The notes below the pieces were generated by a model. That model did no database searches. It was not told where the DNA came from and saw only the letters and a program-made list of their open reading frames with translations. Of a stretch of 64,000 nt of DNA, positions 35,612-44,819 are shown piece after piece (the stretch's first letter is position 1; the number at the start of each line of letters is the position of its first letter). The position numbers were made by a program, and so were the translations under genes. The stretch is from Ignavibacteria bacterium (lineage in GTDB: Bacteria > Bacteroidota > Ignavibacteria > Ignavibacteriales > SURF-24): the NCBI GenBank assembly GCA_025612375.1, contig JAAXKN010000009.1, forward strand, positions 1-64,000. Direction: 5' to 3'.

Positions 35612-37249
35612 ATGAAACGTTATTATTGTATTTTGTTTATTCTTTCATTTCTTTCAATTTCCTTAAATGCCCAGACTACGGGTACCTTCAGGAGGCTTGA
35701 TACACTCTCAGTCCAACCCCTTGATGCAGGCGGCTGGGGTGAAGTTGTTGCGGGTCTGGATCTGGACAAGGACGGGAAGCCCGAAATTTATGCCGTCAAC
35801 AGCAATGCTATTGATGAGCCCCCATCGCAGTTAACCCCAAGAATCTACAAGTATGAGCTTAATAACAATAAGTGGGAAATGGTATGGAGTGCTGAAATCC
35901 CGGACATTAAGCAGAATACCTGGCCGGCATTAACATACGGCGATCTTGACAAAGACGGCAAGGGAGAGATAATCTTTGCCCCGGCAAACTGGGTTGATAC
36001 AGAGCATCCGAATCCTGACAGGGTGTTTGTTTATGAAGCCAGGGAAGGCAGCGACAGTATGGGCGTTGACATTTTCGGCAGCTCTGCTCCAAATGCAAAG
36101 TTTAAGATTGCAACGACGGATAATTCTGACATAAGACCTATGAAATGGTTCGTCGAAGACTATGACGGCGACGGTACACCGGAACTTATGTTCTGCGACC
36201 GCAGCAGCGGTACAGGCGCTCTTGGTTTTGGCATCCTGTCGGTTGACAAAATTCCCGACAACGCCGACGGATCAGAAAAATGGACCATTGAGGCAAGCGG
36301 CCTGTCCAGCCTAACAGGCTTCCCTGCTGCTATATATTATGATATAGCATGGCTTAACAATGTCCTTTATCTGTGGGACAGTAAAGGAAACATTGTTTCG
36401 GTTAAATACAATACTGACAAGACCTGGAAGCTAGTTGCCACTCAGACAACTATAGGCGGAGCAACCGGATCTTTCAAGACCGCACAGGTAGCTGATATTG
36501 ACAATGACGGGACCAAGGAAATCGTTTTTGGCGGCTGGTCTGACGGCAAGGCATACGTATGCAAGCAGCTAAATGACACCCTGGCTGCTACAGTAGCTGC
36601 CGACTATTCACTGCTTGGGGTTACAAGATTAAATGGCGGCGGTAAAGGTGACCTGGATAAGGATGGGAAAATTGATTTTGTTTTCGGAAGCAGAAACAAT
36701 ACAGCCACAAAGGTATTTGACGCCGTAGTGCGCCTGCAGTATACTGGCGGAAAAGCAGATGATCCCAAAAGCTACACCCCTTCAGTTATCGATTCATTAA
36801 TTCATCCGAATACCGGGCAGCTGGATATTGTAACGGTAGGAGACGTTGATAAGGATTCAGTTGACGAGGCTGTATATTCTTCAGGTTATCCGAGAGGTAC
36901 GCTCGACTTCCCGAACATTCCTCTTGTCATACTGAAATATCAGTCTCCTTCGGGTGTTCAAAAAGAAAACTCCCGCATTCCGGCTAATTTCTTCTTAGCA
37001 CAGAACTTCCCCAACCCGTTCAACCCGTCTACAACCATTAGATTCGGATTGCCGGGCGATGCAGTTGTTACGTTAAGGATATTCAACATTCTTGGACAGG
37101 AAGTTGCGACCTTACTTAACAGCGAGCAGATGAGTGCAGGAAGCTATAATGTTGACTTTAATGCTTCAAAGCTTACAAGCGGCACATATATCTATCAGTT
37201 AAACTACAACAACCAGACCGTAACAAAGAAGATGTTACTGATGAAGTAA
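35612..37249 (+). CDS. FG-GAP/VCBS-repeat protein with T9SS sorting domain (545 aa)
   Basis: Signal peptide (about 1-22, ending LNAQT), then about six repeats centred on Asp-rich calcium-type loops: 'GLDLDKDGKPEIYAVNSN', 'YGDLDKDGKGEIIFAP', 'VEDYDGDGTPELMFCD', 'VADIDNDGTKEIVFGG', 'KGDLDKDGKIDFVFGS', 'VGDVDKDSVDEAVYSS'. These build an integrin-like beta-propeller. The last ~90 residues are a T9SS tail ('FFLAQNFPNPFNPSTTIRF', 'LTSGTYIYQL', KKMLLMK). Expected to be a surface-bound, calcium-stabilised propeller; its ligand is unknown. GAGGCGG precedes the ATG. Confidence 0.88.
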   Translation: MKRYYCILFILSFLSISLNAQTTGTFRRLDTLSVQPLDAGGWGEVVAGLDLDKDGKPEIYAVNSNAIDEPPSQLTPRIYKYELNNNKWEMVWSAEIPDIKQNTWPALTYGDLDKDGKGEIIFAPANWVDTEHPNPDRVFVYEAREGSDSMGVDIFGSSAPNAKFKIATTDNSDIRPMKWFVEDYDGDGTPELMFCDRSSGTGALGFGILSVDKIPDNADGSEKWTIEASGLSSLTGFPAAIYYDIAWLNNVLYLWDSKGNIVSVKYNTDKTWKLVATQTTIGGATGSFKTAQVADIDNDGTKEIVFGGWSDGKAYVCKQLNDTLAATVAADYSLLGVTRLNGGGKGDLDKDGKIDFVFGSRNNTATKVFDAVVRLQYTGGKADDPKSYTPSVIDSLIHPNTGQLDIVTVGDVDKDSVDEAVYSSGYPRGTLDFPNIPLVILKYQSPSGVQKENSRIPANFFLAQNFPNPFNPSTTIRFGLPGDAVVTLRIFNILGQEVATLLNSEQMSAGSYNVDFNASKLTSGTYIYQLNYNNQTVTKKMLLMK

Positions 37250-37264
37250 TTTCTGTTTGAACAG

Positions 37265-37295
37265 AAGCCGGGGGCTCGTCTCCCGGCTTTTTTTA
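37265..37295 (+). terminator. Terminator after the FG-GAP gene
   Basis: The 8-bp stem AAGCCGGG/CCCGGCTT with a 9-base loop is followed by TTTTT, 15 bases after the stop. Confidence 0.9.
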
Positions 37296-37468
37296 CGGGC
37301 TGTCACTCCCCTTTCTTTCTGGGTTGCCAGGAATAGTTCTTTTTTTTCTTGAGGTGTAATAATGCTAAGGTGTTCATTCTTAACGACTATTGAAGACCGT
37401 ATTAAGATTGTTGCGTGAAATGTATTTGCAGTATCTCTTTTTCAATTATGACAATATGAGGTTTTATA

Positions 37469-40222
37469 ATGCAGAAAAAGTTTCTGACCATGGTTTTAAT
37501 ATTTTTAGCTGTTTTATCTCACAACCTGCTTGCCGGAACCACCGGGAAAATCGCCGGCAAAGTAACTGACCAGGAAACGGGTGAAGCTCTCATGGGAGTA
37601 AACGTCATTATTGACGGCACTACTCTCGGTGCAGCTACAGACATAGAGGGTTATTACACGATCAATAATATCCCGCCCGGGATCTATACGATCTACGCCT
37701 CTGCCGTAGGATACCAGAAAAGGCAGATAGTAAACGTAAAGGTTTCGGCAGATTTTACTACAAAGCTGGATATTCAGATATCCTCAACGGCAACAACACT
37801 AAGCACTGTTGTAATAACGGCTGAAGCCCCTTTGATCAGGAAGGATTTAACTTCTTCGCAGACTTCAGTAGATGCCGGGCAGATTGCGAGCCTGCCGGTT
37901 GAAAGTGTAAACCAGATACTTTCTCTTCAGGCAGGTTTTGTACAGGGCGCCGGCGGAGAGCTTCACATAAGGGGCGGGCGTTCAACAGAAATTTCATATG
38001 CCGTAAACGGCGTATCCATTTCAAATCCGTTCGACAATTCCCGAACGGTTGAAATTTCCACAAACGCCATACAGGAGCTTTCAGTTGTAAGCGGAACCTT
38101 CAACGCCGAATACGGAAATGCCCTTTCCGGCATTGTAAACACAATTACTAAGGAAGGCGGGAGCAAGTACCAGGGATTTCTTTCATTTTACACGGGGGAC
38201 TACCTGAGCACGCACAGCAACGTCTTCTATAACATTAAAAACGTCAACCCCCTTAACAGCAATGTTTCAGAAGCCACCCTAAGCGGCCCAATTCCTTTTC
38301 TCGGGGATTACTTCTCCTTCTTTGCCTCCGGAAGATATAATTACGACAAGGGTTATTTATACGGCGTGCGTGAGCACAACCCACAGGATTCAGTCTACAG
38401 AAATCCGCAGAATCCGGATGACATCAGAATCGTTTCCACAGGCGACGGATCTGCCGTCTCGATGAACCCGAGCAAGGACATAAGTTCGACATTCAAGCTG
38501 ACATTCAGGCCCATTTCCACGATCAAGATCAACTATGACGTGGTTTATTCAAATTCTGATTATCAGACCTATAACCACGACTTAAAGTATGACCCGGACG
38601 GGAATTACCACAATTATGAGTGGGGCCTTCTGAACTCAGTTGAATTAAGGCACGCCGTAAGCAACAGCACGTTCTACACTCTTAAGGGATCATATAACCT
38701 GAATGACTTTAAGCAGTATGTCTATCCCCTGCTTGATGCCGGCGGAAATGAAGTGGATTACTACCCCGGCCTTGGGACAGAAAACCTGCACGCGGATCCA
38801 AGATATCAGAACCGCAGCAAACTTGACCCGGCGATGAATTATACATTTGCCTCGGGCGGAACCTTAAATAACCAGTATTATCAGAGGAGCAAGAGCTACG
38901 GTGCAAAGCTTGACTTTACGAGCCAGCTGAACAAAAACCATGAAATGAAGTTCGGGCTTGATTTCAGGAGCCACGTTCTGGAATTTGAGAACTTTGAAGT
39001 CATAAAGGAATCCTCATTGCCCGAAATTCCCGACCTGACGACGCCGAAACATGACTACTATACAAAGAAGCCTCTTGAATTCTCTTCATACATACAGGAC
39101 AAGATGGAATTTGAAAGCATCATCTTGAACGTGGGGCTCAGGTATGATTACTTTGCCTCGCGTTCTCCGTATTCAGTTGATACATTCCATCCGTCTCCGA
39201 ACGACCCGAAGCTGCCGCCGCAGATTGATGCCGCGAGCCTCCTTAAAGACGCGCCGGCAAAATATCAGCTGAGCCCCAGAATAGGTATTTCGTACCCTAT
39301 TACGGATAAAGGCATAATACACCTGTCCTACGGTCACTTTTATCAGATGCCACCATTCCAGTATCTCTACAACAACGCCAATTTCAAAACCAGTTTTTCA
39401 TCCGGATTCCCCACATACGGCAACGCCAATCTGAACCCGGAGAAGACTGTTACATATGAGTTTGGACTGCAGCAGCAGATGACAGAAAATCTGGCTTTTA
39501 ACCTGACGGCTTTCTATAAAGACGTACGCGACCTGTTGGCGCTTCAGCAGATCAGAATAAGCACACAGGAGACGTACAACAAATACGTCAACAAAGATTA
39601 CGGAAGCATTAAGGGTGTTACCTTTTCTCTTAATAAGAGAAGGAATATCGACGAGTTTTTCGGGGCCTCGCTGGACTACACATTCCAGGTGGCAGAAGGA
39701 AACGAAACCAGCGCAGATGCATTCTTCCTGGATCTTTCTTCAGGCAGGCAGTCAGAAAAAGTGCCGGTACTACTCAGCTGGGATCAGTCGCACACACTAA
39801 ACGGCTCGCTTCTTTTCGGGCACGACGACTGGAACGTTACCTTAGTCGGACGTATCGGCACGGGGCTTCCCTACACGCCGCAGATAGTTTCAGGCAAGAT
39901 TTATCTTCCCACAAACAGCGACAGGAAGCCATCGCAGATGAGTGTGGATCTGTTGGCAGACAAGTCATTTAATGTTTTCGACTTTACTTTTACGCTTTTC
40001 CTGAAGGTTTACAACCTCTTTGACGCACTAAATGAAAGGTATGTTTATGATGACACCGGAAGGGCTACTTATTCGATTGAGGAAAAGATGGGCTCGGCCC
40101 AGAATACAAACGAGAAAGCGGCAAAAACCCCGGGCATGCATTCAGCAGACGAGTACTTTGTAAGGCCGAACTACTATCTTGCCCCGAGGAATGTAAAAGT
40201 AGGAATATCCGTAAAATTTTGA
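37469..40222 (+). CDS. TonB-dependent receptor with carboxypeptidase-regulatory domain (917 aa)
   Basis: Signal peptide (about 1-22), carboxypeptidase-regulatory-like domain (about 27-105, 'KIAGKVTDQETGEALMGVNV'), plug (about 115-240, with 'ELHIRGGRSTEISYAVNGV' and 'VSGTFNAEYGNALSGIVN') and a large barrel ending 'GISVKF'. It leads a tight three-gene unit: a 1155-aa secreted protein 27 bases later and a PorV-like barrel after that. This grouping recurs in Ignavibacteria-type genomes; the transported molecule is unknown, and no SusD homologue is present. The PorV partner suggests a link to T9SS export of the middle gene's product. Confidence 0.88.
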   Translation: MQKKFLTMVLIFLAVLSHNLLAGTTGKIAGKVTDQETGEALMGVNVIIDGTTLGAATDIEGYYTINNIPPGIYTIYASAVGYQKRQIVNVKVSADFTTKLDIQISSTATTLSTVVITAEAPLIRKDLTSSQTSVDAGQIASLPVESVNQILSLQAGFVQGAGGELHIRGGRSTEISYAVNGVSISNPFDNSRTVEISTNAIQELSVVSGTFNAEYGNALSGIVNTITKEGGSKYQGFLSFYTGDYLSTHSNVFYNIKNVNPLNSNVSEATLSGPIPFLGDYFSFFASGRYNYDKGYLYGVREHNPQDSVYRNPQNPDDIRIVSTGDGSAVSMNPSKDISSTFKLTFRPISTIKINYDVVYSNSDYQTYNHDLKYDPDGNYHNYEWGLLNSVELRHAVSNSTFYTLKGSYNLNDFKQYVYPLLDAGGNEVDYYPGLGTENLHADPRYQNRSKLDPAMNYTFASGGTLNNQYYQRSKSYGAKLDFTSQLNKNHEMKFGLDFRSHVLEFENFEVIKESSLPEIPDLTTPKHDYYTKKPLEFSSYIQDKMEFESIILNVGLRYDYFASRSPYSVDTFHPSPNDPKLPPQIDAASLLKDAPAKYQLSPRIGISYPITDKGIIHLSYGHFYQMPPFQYLYNNANFKTSFSSGFPTYGNANLNPEKTVTYEFGLQQQMTENLAFNLTAFYKDVRDLLALQQIRISTQETYNKYVNKDYGSIKGVTFSLNKRRNIDEFFGASLDYTFQVAEGNETSADAFFLDLSSGRQSEKVPVLLSWDQSHTLNGSLLFGHDDWNVTLVGRIGTGLPYTPQIVSGKIYLPTNSDRKPSQMSVDLLADKSFNVFDFTFTLFLKVYNLFDALNERYVYDDTGRATYSIEEKMGSAQNTNEKAAKTPGMHSADEYFVRPNYYLAPRNVKVGISVKF

Positions 40223-40249
40223 CAGAATTCTAATTGGAGATTTTTCATA

Positions 40250-43200
40250 ATGAAAAGAAAGATTCACATTAAGTTATTCATTGCAATAATTTTTCTCTTA
40301 ACTGTCTATTGCGGCATAAATCAGGCGCAGAGCCGTGAAGAGATGCGGCGTCAGGAGCATCAGGCAGTAATAAATCTTATTAACGATTATATCAGCAAGC
40401 ATCCGGCAAAAGTCAGCTCTGGCAGTTCCGAATCCAACGGCAAGTACGATTATGCAGGCTCGGGACTCAGGAAGACTACCGGATTCAGGGACCGCAAGTC
40501 TTTTCTGATGAACGGAAATAAAATTAAGGTAGGTTTAACTAATTACGGCGGCATTGGTGAAGGCTACGGCGGCATAAGGGAAATTACGGAGCTCGTATGG
40601 CATGGTTCGCCCTACATCTTCCAGTTCTCGCCGCTTGTAGGAGCCTCGGTGCCGGATTCAAGAAATCCGCAGAAAAGGATTCACATAATTTCAGACGGTC
40701 TGAATGACTGGCCCTCGTGGAACCTGCCGGAAGTAAGCCCCAAAGGGGACACATTATGGCAGTGGGAGCCTCTTCCGGGCTATGCAGACCCGAACCAGGC
40801 TTACATGGCATCAAATCCTTGTGATGACCTTGATCACGACGGAAAGCCCGACAGCTGGCCCAGTGAATGGTACAACTCTACTTTAGGGAAGTACGTCTGG
40901 CCGGGATATCTGACTCAAGGGGTGAACAATGCCGATCTGGAATGCTTCTGGTCGATGGATGACAGGGACAATGCCGAATTTTCCTACTTCCCTTTCAAGA
41001 ACGATCTTAAGCGCAGGGGGCTTGGTGTTCAGATTGACGGAAGGGCCTTTCAGTGGAGCAACTCGCTGGCAGAAAATGCCATATTCTTTGTTTATACAAT
41101 TACGAATGTAAGCGATTACGACCTGGACAGCGTGTTCTTTGGTGTTTACGGAGACCCTGATGTTGGAAACGCCGCAGACAATAAAGATGACCTGGGGTTT
41201 TTTGTTCCCCCGTACAGCACGCCGGACGTAAATGTGGATCAAATTCCTGTTTATTCAAGAAGCATGGTCTATTTCTATGATAACGATGGAATTGGCGCAC
41301 AGGGAATTAAACTTGGTTACCTGGGCTGCAAATTCCTTGAAAGTCCCGGAAACTCCTCGGACGGGATTGACAACGACGGCGACGGGCTTGTTGATGAAAG
41401 GCAGGATGACGGAATTGATAACGATCACGACTGGAACGCCGAGACTGACGACGTGGGGAAAGACGGTATTGCGGGTACCGGGGACGAAGGTGAAAACGAC
41501 GGAAAGCCGACCGCAGGAGGAAGGCTGGCTGACGGCTCGCCTGATCCTCTCTTTCCGGGTGAACCGAATTTTGAGCTGACAGATCTTGATGAAGTGGACC
41601 AGATTGGTTTAACAAGCTTCAACAGCTGGATCTGGAAAGACGGCGGAGCTGTAAAGGACGATGAGCTCATGTGGACGCGCTCGATTCCAGGTACATTCAG
41701 TCCCATTCCGAACAAGAATGACATCGTTTTTAATTACGGCTCGGGCTACATTTCGCTGAAGAAAGGTGAAACCAAGAGAATTTCAATGGCGCTTCTTTTC
41801 GGCGAGAATTTAGGTGACCTTCTTACAACGGCCGAGACCGTACAAGACATATACAATAAAAATTACAACTTCTTCAAGCCGCCTGACCTTCCGAAGGTTA
41901 CAGCCGTACCAGGCGACAAGAAAGTAACGCTTTACTGGGATACAAAAGCCGAATCAAGCAAAGATCCCATAACTGGAAATGACTTTGAGGGGTATGTTAT
42001 TTACAGAAGCACAGACCCCACCTTTACTGATATACTTACCATTTCTGACGGCAAGGGTGCAGGGTTCCTCTCTGAGCCTTTGAAGGACCTGCAGGGTTAT
42101 GACGCAAGGTGGGACATGGACAATGCGTGGAAAGGGTTCCATCCTGTAGCATACCAGGGGCGCGGCGTGCATTATTTCCTGGGTGACAATACGGGACTTG
42201 TACACAGTTTTGTGGACTCAAATAACGTTATAAACGGGCAGACATATTACTACGCTGTTGTTGCATACGACCACGGCGATTCACTTGGAATTCCGCCCTC
42301 CGAGACCACAAAGAAAATAACGCTTGATCCTGTGACGTCGCAGTATAAGTTTGACGCAAATACCGTACAGGTAATTCCGGGTCCCAGGGCTTCGGGCTAC
42401 ATGCTGCCTGAGGTTGATAACGGCAGCAACCTACTGCACTCAAGCGGGCTGGGCAACGGCAGGATATCGTTTTCCGTTTACAACGACCTTCTGGTAAAGG
42501 ATAACGAGTACAGGCTGGTCTTCAGCGACTCAATGCTTGTTGCAGATAAGATGGTCAAGGCAAAGAATTACAGCTTGTCCAGTTCAAATGCCGTAACCGA
42601 GTCATTTGTTGCAGTAAACGGGAAATTCACAGAACTGGGCAACAGGAATCTTGTTAAAGACGAGGTCATGAAGGTTACCGATGAGAATGGAACGGTTTAC
42701 ACTGAAGGGGCTGACTACATAATAAACTACATCCGCGGGGCCGTGCAGAGGATGGGAAACAGCAGGATGGCTGACGGCGGGCGTTTTAATATAACTTACC
42801 ACTACTACCCGATCTTTCAGAGCACTTCCCTTACAGGAGACGACTCAAATCCTGTATTCGACGGGATCAGCCTGAAGATTCAGGATGAGAAAGAAGTCAG
42901 CGTTGATTCCAGCAGATCGGGCTTTAACGGGAAGAATTCAAATCTGACTTTCTCCAGCGGCCTTTATGCCTATGGTAAGAATGTGAAGAATCCGTCTGAT
43001 TATGAAATTACATTTTCTTCTTCAAACAACGATTCGACCTTTTTGCTTGAAAGCGGCAAACTGGTTAAAACTCCTGTAAACTTTTCCATAAAGGATATTA
43101 CCTCGGGTGTTCCTGTTCCGGTAGTATCTATGCTGGTTGAGCAGAACAGCACAAAGAACAAAAAGTGGGATATTGGAGAAGACCTGGTCCTCTTCAAGCC

Positions 43201-43717
43201 TGGTTCAAAAGGGACACAAAAGGACACACTGACCTGGGACATAAAGCTGAGGCCTCCGAAGGATACGTCAAAGGCAGCTGTAATGCCGGGTGACGGAGAT
43301 ATTCTGAAGATATTTACAAAGCGTCCATTTACATCCAAAGACATCTTTGTTCTTAAGACTACTGCGGCAAAAATAAGCACTGAAAAGGCGTCTGCCTCAC
43401 TGGACAATATACGGGTTGTTCCAAATCCGTACGTTGGATATAACGAGCTGGAGCCCTTAAACCGTCTGCCAGATAAGAACAGGGGTGAAAGGAGGATTTA
43501 CTTTGATAATCTTCCGCCCCAGTGTACAATACGAATCTTTACTTTAAGCGGTGATCCGGTAAGGACAATTGTTCATGACTCCAATATGCAGAACGGGCGC
43601 GAGTTCTGGAACCTGTTAAACCGTGACGGCTTCGGTGTTGCATACGGCTTGTATATAGCACACATAGAAGCTCCGGGTATAGGCGAAAAGCTAGTTAAAT
43701 TTGCCCTTATAAAGTAG
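40250..43717 (+). CDS. Large secreted multidomain protein with Asp-rich block, FnIII-like domain and C-terminal sorting-like domain (1155 aa)
   Basis: Signal peptide (about 1-27). A long N-terminal region (about 80-530) of unknown fold contains at about 365-425 a dense run of Asp/Asn/Gly loops ('GIDNDGDGLVDERQDDG', 'GIDNDHDWNAETDDVGKDG'), like thrombospondin-type-3/EF-hand calcium loops. An FnIII-like domain follows near 547-670 ('VTAVPGDKKVTLYWDTKA', 'GYVIYRSTDP'). The final ~95 residues ('VVPNPYVGYNELE', 'TIRIFTLSGDPVRTI', ending KLVKFALIK) look like a variant T9SS C-terminal signal. Probably exported and surface-anchored. Function unknown; it is encoded between a TonB receptor and a PorV-like protein. 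Confidence 0.75.
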   Translation: MKRKIHIKLFIAIIFLLTVYCGINQAQSREEMRRQEHQAVINLINDYISKHPAKVSSGSSESNGKYDYAGSGLRKTTGFRDRKSFLMNGNKIKVGLTNYGGIGEGYGGIREITELVWHGSPYIFQFSPLVGASVPDSRNPQKRIHIISDGLNDWPSWNLPEVSPKGDTLWQWEPLPGYADPNQAYMASNPCDDLDHDGKPDSWPSEWYNSTLGKYVWPGYLTQGVNNADLECFWSMDDRDNAEFSYFPFKNDLKRRGLGVQIDGRAFQWSNSLAENAIFFVYTITNVSDYDLDSVFFGVYGDPDVGNAADNKDDLGFFVPPYSTPDVNVDQIPVYSRSMVYFYDNDGIGAQGIKLGYLGCKFLESPGNSSDGIDNDGDGLVDERQDDGIDNDHDWNAETDDVGKDGIAGTGDEGENDGKPTAGGRLADGSPDPLFPGEPNFELTDLDEVDQIGLTSFNSWIWKDGGAVKDDELMWTRSIPGTFSPIPNKNDIVFNYGSGYISLKKGETKRISMALLFGENLGDLLTTAETVQDIYNKNYNFFKPPDLPKVTAVPGDKKVTLYWDTKAESSKDPITGNDFEGYVIYRSTDPTFTDILTISDGKGAGFLSEPLKDLQGYDARWDMDNAWKGFHPVAYQGRGVHYFLGDNTGLVHSFVDSNNVINGQTYYYAVVAYDHGDSLGIPPSETTKKITLDPVTSQYKFDANTVQVIPGPRASGYMLPEVDNGSNLLHSSGLGNGRISFSVYNDLLVKDNEYRLVFSDSMLVADKMVKAKNYSLSSSNAVTESFVAVNGKFTELGNRNLVKDEVMKVTDENGTVYTEGADYIINYIRGAVQRMGNSRMADGGRFNITYHYYPIFQSTSLTGDDSNPVFDGISLKIQDEKEVSVDSSRSGFNGKNSNLTFSSGLYAYGKNVKNPSDYEITFSSSNNDSTFLLESGKLVKTPVNFSIKDITSGVPVPVVSMLVEQNSTKNKKWDIGEDLVLFKPGSKGTQKDTLTWDIKLRPPKDTSKAAVMPGDGDILKIFTKRPFTSKDIFVLKTTAAKISTEKASASLDNIRVVPNPYVGYNELEPLNRLPDKNRGERRIYFDNLPPQCTIRIFTLSGDPVRTIVHDSNMQNGREFWNLLNRDGFGVAYGLYIAHIEAPGIGEKLVKFALIK

Positions 43718-43752
43718 TCATGAATTAAAGAAGGAAAATCAGGAGTTTTATA

Positions 43753-44763
43753 ATGAAATTAATAAAAATAATATTTGTGCTTATGATAATAACTCCGGCT
43801 TTAGCGTTTCCGCAGTCAATTACGAAGACCGGAACCACTGTCGGGCAGTTCTTAAAGATCGGAGTAGGCTCGAGGGCAGCAGGAATGGGAGGAGCCTTTT
43901 CGGCTTCTTCCGACGACATATCCTCAACTTACTGGAATCCGGCAGGGCTTGCCAGGATAACGTCTAATGAGGCAGCCTTTAATCACGTAAAGTGGTTTGC
44001 CGACATCAATCTGGAGAACGCAGCTTTTGCAACCACTGTGCCGGGTTTTGGGACTGTGGGAGCATTTGTCTCCGTGCTCACGACTGGTGAAATGATGGTT
44101 ACCACTCCGGAGATGCCGGAAGGAACGGGAGAATACTTCAAGTACAACAATCTTGCCGTGGGATTAAGCTATGCAAGAAACCTGACTGATAATTTCTCTA
44201 TAGGCATGAATGCAAAGTATATAGGTGAAAATATCTGGCACATGAATGCGCAGGGTTTTGCAATTGACCTTGGCACATTGTACAGGATACCGATCTTAAA
44301 CGAATTCCGCATTGCAGCCAGCATTTCAAACTTTGGTACAAAGATGAAGCTTGAAGGGCGCGATGCCCTCAACATTAAAACCGTAGGCTCGGGTGATGCT
44401 AACCTGATCAATACAGACGTTGAAATGGAATCCTTCGACCTGCCGTTGATGTTCCGTTTCGGGGTTGCAGCCGATGTAATTAAGTCAGAGTCCTCAAGGC
44501 TCACGCTTGCTGCAGACGCCATTCACCCGAACGACCACACTGAGTATGTAAATACAGGACTGGAGTTTGCCTGGAGTGAAACGTTTTATATACGGGGCGG
44601 CTACAATTCCCTTTTTGAACGTGATACTGAAAAGGGGCTGACATTCGGTTTCGGGTTAAACTACCGTATGTTTGATTTTGCAAACGTTGTAATTGATTAT
44701 GCGTATGAAGACATGCACAGGCTGAACAACGTGCAGTATATTTCGCTCGGTCTGAAGTTCTGA
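43753..44763 (+). CDS. PorV/PorQ-family outer-membrane barrel protein
   Basis: 336 aa. Signal peptide (about 1-21) then 'FLKIGVGSRAAGMGGAFSA' and 'YWNPAGLARI', the hallmark N-terminal motif of PorV/PorQ proteins (FadL-like barrels of the type IX secretion system). It ends in alternating hydrophobic strands and a C-terminal phenylalanine ('YISLGLKF'). PorV shuttles T9SS substrates to the attachment complex. Placement right after a large T9SS-type substrate suggests a dedicated partner, an inference. Followed by a strong bidirectional terminator. Confidence 0.82.
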   Translation: MKLIKIIFVLMIITPALAFPQSITKTGTTVGQFLKIGVGSRAAGMGGAFSASSDDISSTYWNPAGLARITSNEAAFNHVKWFADINLENAAFATTVPGFGTVGAFVSVLTTGEMMVTTPEMPEGTGEYFKYNNLAVGLSYARNLTDNFSIGMNAKYIGENIWHMNAQGFAIDLGTLYRIPILNEFRIAASISNFGTKMKLEGRDALNIKTVGSGDANLINTDVEMESFDLPLMFRFGVAADVIKSESSRLTLAADAIHPNDHTEYVNTGLEFAWSETFYIRGGYNSLFERDTEKGLTFGFGLNYRMFDFANVVIDYAYEDMHRLNNVQYISLGLKF

Positions 44764-44785
44764 TTTATCTAAGGTATAAATTAAA

Positions 44786-44817
44786 AAAGGCGGGAGGTTA
44801 GTCCCGCCTTTTTTTTG
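44786..44817. terminator. Bidirectional terminator between porV-like gene and pepA
   Basis: Stem AAAGGCGGGA/TCCCGCCTTT with a 6-base loop. A T run follows on the plus strand and an A run precedes it, so it can end both convergent transcripts. Confidence 0.92.
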
Positions 44818-44819
44818 TC

